A stretch of 64,000 nt of DNA from Shewanella mangrovisoli (lineage in GTDB: Bacteria; Pseudomonadota; Gammaproteobacteria; Enterobacterales; Shewanellaceae), in NCBI RefSeq assembly GCF_019457635.1, contig NZ_CP080412.1, positions 3,224,001 to 3,288,000 of the forward strand. Direction: 5' to 3'. Below are positions 61,499 to 64,000 of this stretch, one piece after another. The number at the start of each line of letters is the position of its first letter. Position 1 is the stretch's first letter. The position numbers and the translations under genes were made by a program. The notes under the pieces are model-generated. The model was not told the DNA's origin. It was given only the letters and a program-made list of their open reading frames with translations, and searched no databases.

Positions 61499-62350
61499 AT
61501 GGCACCATTATTGATGATTTTAGCTGCACAATTATTGATTGCCAGCGGCAACCTATTGGTTAAGTTGCTTGAAACCAATGCGCCCGTATTTCAACTTGTG
61601 CTTTATCGCCAATTATTTGCCACGCTTTTGGTGCTTCCCTTTGTCTGGCGCCTACAGGGGAACCTTAAGTTAAGCCCCTTCTACAAAGTGCACTTAAGCC
61701 GAGCGCTGTTGATTGGGCTAGGCAATGCCATCTTTATGCTGGCCGTATTACACTTGCCTCTCGCAACCGTAACGGCAGTGATTTATACCTCCCCATTGTT
61801 ACTGTTGCTGATGTCCGCCTTCTTTTTAAATGAGCGTATTGGTTATCGTCGCACCGTTGCGGGGATTATTGGCTTTACGGGCATTTTGCTGATAAGTCAG
61901 CCGACGGAATTTAACCTCTACATTGGCTTGGCCTTTTTTGGCGCCATGACTTCGGCAACAAACAGCCTGATTTTGAAGGCATATTCAACCCATGAGCATC
62001 CCTTTTCAACGCTCTTTTGGTCTAATGCCTTTGCGATGGTTTTTCTGATACCGGCAACTTGGTACGAGGGTGCCGACTTTAGCCTGCCCGTCGCCCAAGT
62101 TGGCTTAACCTTAGGGCTGTTTTATATCGGTATGACCTACCTCATCATCCATGCCTATCGGCGTGCCGATGCCAGCCAAATGGCCCCAGTGGAATACACA
62201 GGCCTTATTTTTGCTGCATTGTTTGGCTGGTGGTTTTTGGATGAGCACTTAAGCATTGTGGTTTGTATTGGCATAGGACTGGTGATTTTTTCCTCCATCC
62301 TGCCAAGTTACAGTGAACTGAAAGCTAAATGGAAAAGCCGGCGAAGTTAA
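61499..62350 (+). CDS. EamA/DMT family transporter
   Basis: A 283-residue protein with ten hydrophobic segments arranged as two EamA repeats (SGNLLVKLLETNAPVFQLVLYRQLFAT and FFGAMTSATNSLILKAYSTHE starts). The substrate is unknown; the family exports small metabolites. The end of the gene and following bases form a hairpin (AAAGCCGGC/GCCGGCTTT, 62334-62364) that may terminate it. It is divergent from the GGDEF gene. Confidence 0.9.
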   Translation: MAPLLMILAAQLLIASGNLLVKLLETNAPVFQLVLYRQLFATLLVLPFVWRLQGNLKLSPFYKVHLSRALLIGLGNAIFMLAVLHLPLATVTAVIYTSPLLLLLMSAFFLNERIGYRRTVAGIIGFTGILLISQPTEFNLYIGLAFFGAMTSATNSLILKAYSTHEHPFSTLFWSNAFAMVFLIPATWYEGADFSLPVAQVGLTLGLFYIGMTYLIIHAYRRADASQMAPVEYTGLIFAALFGWWFLDEHLSIVVCIGIGLVIFSSILPSYSELKAKWKSRRS

Positions 62351-62408
62351 CCTTGGCCGGCTTTGACATCGAAGTGGCCGTAGTGTTGGCCACTCAATAA
62401 AAGCGAGA

Positions 62409-62948
62409 TTAGAAGCGGAATTTACCGCCGATGTAAACGCCATCTTCGAAGGTAAAATCACGGGCGTGATCATATTCGAAGGCAATCTTACGGTAACCCA
62501 CATAGAACGCCATATTAGGGTTCACGCGGTACTGCACCTTTGAATCTAACTCGTATTGACCATCGACATTACCGAAAGACAATACCGATGGCGCATAGTA
62601 AGCGGCGGCATGCAAAGAGATATTTGGCCCTAACGCCAAGGCATAACGACCGCCCACTGACACGGCACTGCCGTTTGGCGCATCATCTGCCCATAACTGG
62701 CTTAACTTAGCACCGACTTCGAAGTGGTGTACGCCAACATCGTGGGTCATGTGCATTGCGCCTTGGGCAATATGACCGCTATCGTCTGAATAAATATATC
62801 CTAATACTGCATTGACATCTTTATTCACTTGCAGCTCTAACTCGGTAGAAACCACATCGTTGTTTAACCCAAGATTAAATTCTGACGCATTCACCTGTAG
62901 TGCGGCTGCACTCAATAATAAGACACTTGCTACTCTGAACTTAGCCAT
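62409..62948 (-). CDS. YfaZ family outer membrane protein
   Basis: A 179-residue outer-membrane beta-barrel protein. A signal peptide ends near residue 21 (LQVNA-S). Barrel strands follow, with the YfaZ pattern EFNLGLNNDVVSTELELQV and the C-terminal VYIGGKFRF, whose terminal Phe is the outer-membrane assembly signal. The function is not established. A good GAGGTG site precedes the ATG. Confidence 0.88.
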   Translation of the reverse strand: MAKFRVASVLLLSAAALQVNASEFNLGLNNDVVSTELELQVNKDVNAVLGYIYSDDSGHIAQGAMHMTHDVGVHHFEVGAKLSQLWADDAPNGSAVSVGGRYALALGPNISLHAAAYYAPSVLSFGNVDGQYELDSKVQYRVNPNMAFYVGYRKIAFEYDHARDFTFEDGVYIGGKFRF

Positions 62949-63111
62949 AAAAACACCTCAATAATGACTGTGGGTAATGGCGCGGATCATACCGAATAAA
63001 AAAAGAAAATCTGCATATTTAGTTGAGAGTCGCGAAGATTTTTGAATTTGAAACCAAACGAAAACCGGTAAAAAACACCAATAAAACCTAAATTAAACAA
63101 CTCGAAAACAT

Positions 63112-63621
63112 TTAGGGTGCAGGCACCCGATCTCCAACTAAAGATTGCATTATGCCGTCGATATCGACACTTTCCTGCAAAGCTAAGTAATACCAACCTA
63201 CGGTATTCCCCGTGCCTCTAATACTTAAATAGTTCCGCCAAAAGTGAAATCCAGCTTTGAGTAAATTCACTCGACTGGCATTGTTCTCATCTCGAATGGT
63301 GGCAAATAACAGGGCAATCCCCTGTGCTTTAGCCACTTCAATCCGCTTAAGAGTAAGCCCTTGGGCTATGCCACGGCGACGGTACAAAGGCGAGACCACC
63401 AGATAACCGAGTTCCCCCACGGGGCCAGAACCTGCCTTAATCGCCGCGCAGCCAACCATCTCACCCTCGAGGGTTTTCGCCAATATAACAGCGCGGGACA
63501 GAGTAAAGGACTGATGGTCGAGGGGATGCGCGTTATCATCCCGCCGATCGATTAATGCCGCCGCAGCCGCTAATTCGGCTGCGTTTTGGCAAAGGACAAA
63601 TTGAATATCGTTTTGATTCAT
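63112..63621 (-). CDS. GNAT family N-acetyltransferase
   Basis: A 169-residue acetyltransferase. Motif A is GYLVVSPLYRRRGIAQGLT (R/QxxGxG/A variant RRRGIA), preceded by VGCAAIKAGSGPVGEL. A later NNASRVNLLKAGF is motif B. The substrate is unknown. It is a single gene between yfaZ and mgtE. Confidence 0.88.
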   Translation of the reverse strand: MNQNDIQFVLCQNAAELAAAAALIDRRDDNAHPLDHQSFTLSRAVILAKTLEGEMVGCAAIKAGSGPVGELGYLVVSPLYRRRGIAQGLTLKRIEVAKAQGIALLFATIRDENNASRVNLLKAGFHFWRNYLSIRGTGNTVGWYYLALQESVDIDGIMQSLVGDRVPAP

Positions 63622-63649
63622 ACAAATGAGTTAAACAACCAAAAGCCAC

Positions 63650-64000
63650 TTAGAGATACAGTATCGTCGCCATACCGAGGAAGGTGAAAAAGCCCACCAC
63701 ATCGGTCACTGTGGTTAAAATCACCGAGCCAGAGAGCGCCGCATCTTGGTTAAATCGCTGCAAGACCATAGGGACAAACACCCCGGCCAACGCCGCGACC
63801 GCCATATTGATCAAAATCGCGCAGCCTATCACTATGCCTATGGTGCTGTCGGCAAACCACCAGCCCGCCACCAGTCCAATCACAATCGCCCACAGGGTGC
63901 CATTGACTAAGCCAATGCCTAACTCGTTCTTCATTAAAGAGAATAAGTTACCCGCAGAAATCTGCCCCATCGCCATACCGCGGATCATCAAGGTGAGCGA
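63650..64000 (-). CDS. mgtE: Magnesium transporter MgtE, C-terminal part
   Basis: The 3' 116 codons of a gene that runs off the right edge. The visible part is the membrane domain of MgtE: SLTLMIRGMAMGQISAGN, NELGIGLVNGTLWAIVIG, INMAVAALAGVFVPMVL and the ending SVILTTVTDVVGFFTFLGMA. MgtE is a Mg2+ channel gated by a cytoplasmic CBS region that lies outside the window. Confidence 0.93.
   Translation of the reverse strand, partial: SLTLMIRGMAMGQISAGNLFSLMKNELGIGLVNGTLWAIVIGLVAGWWFADSTIGIVIGCAILINMAVAALAGVFVPMVLQRFNQDAALSGSVILTTVTDVVGFFTFLGMATILYL

Overview
The window is chromosomal DNA of a gammaproteobacterium, almost certainly Shewanella. It carries a complete pfa (EPA-type polyunsaturated fatty acid synthase) cluster, several gene neighbourhoods typical of this group (yqcA-truC-yqcC, syd/queF, DUF3549-DUF3301), and many small Shewanella-type conserved proteins. 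No rRNA, tRNA, CRISPR array or intact insertion sequence was found. The species cannot be fixed from the sequence alone.

Layout. 0-4 kb: the start of purU, a PtsG-like glucose PTS permease, flavodoxin YqcA, TruC and YqcC, all leftward. 4-5.4 kb: DUF3549 and DUF3301 genes. 5.5-7.04 kb: no protein gene, but two tandem leftward CsrB-type regulatory RNAs. Each has dozens of GGA motifs in small hairpins, a terminator, a TAGAAT -10 box and an upstream UvrY/GacA-type inverted repeat at nearly identical spacing. 7-13.2 kb: small housekeeping genes (DUF962, GNAT, DUF2789, DUF3192 lipoprotein, DUF2310, syd, queF, spo0M-like). 13.5-33.7 kb: the PUFA synthase locus, with pfaE leftward and pfaR-pfaA-pfaB-pfaC-pfaD rightward, closed by a strong terminator. 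33.7-35.2 kb: an AT-rich accessory patch with a DUF6572 protein and a membrane-bound XRE regulator. 35.5-42.3 kb: envelope and stress genes, including a phosphatase/lipid-kinase fusion, a sigma-54 activator with a pseudo-receiver, and a BON-domain protein with a possible sigma-54 promoter. 42.5-48.4 kb: a Crp/Fnr-FAH-aspartoacylase group, then a MarR regulator divergent from a CynX-type exporter with two operator-like palindromes, then PhnA. 48.5-55.4 kb: a Fur-boxed TonB-dependent receptor, DUF2461, a TetR/GST-GST unit and an RsmB-type methyltransferase. A 268-bp MITE-like element abuts the methyltransferase and supplies its stop codon. 56-64 kb: an acetoacetate-decarboxylase-like/FAD-oxidoreductase fusion, a membrane GGDEF protein, an EamA transporter, YfaZ, a GNAT and the C-terminus of MgtE.

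How the genes work together. PfaE activates the five tandem ACPs of PfaA by phosphopantetheinylation. PfaA (KS, MAT, ACPs, KR), PfaB (AT), PfaC (KS, CLF, two DH) and PfaD (enoyl reductase) build the polyunsaturated chain. PfaR, which reads as a domesticated IS481-type transposase, heads the operon and overlaps pfaA. The two CsrB-like RNAs would titrate CsrA under UvrY control.
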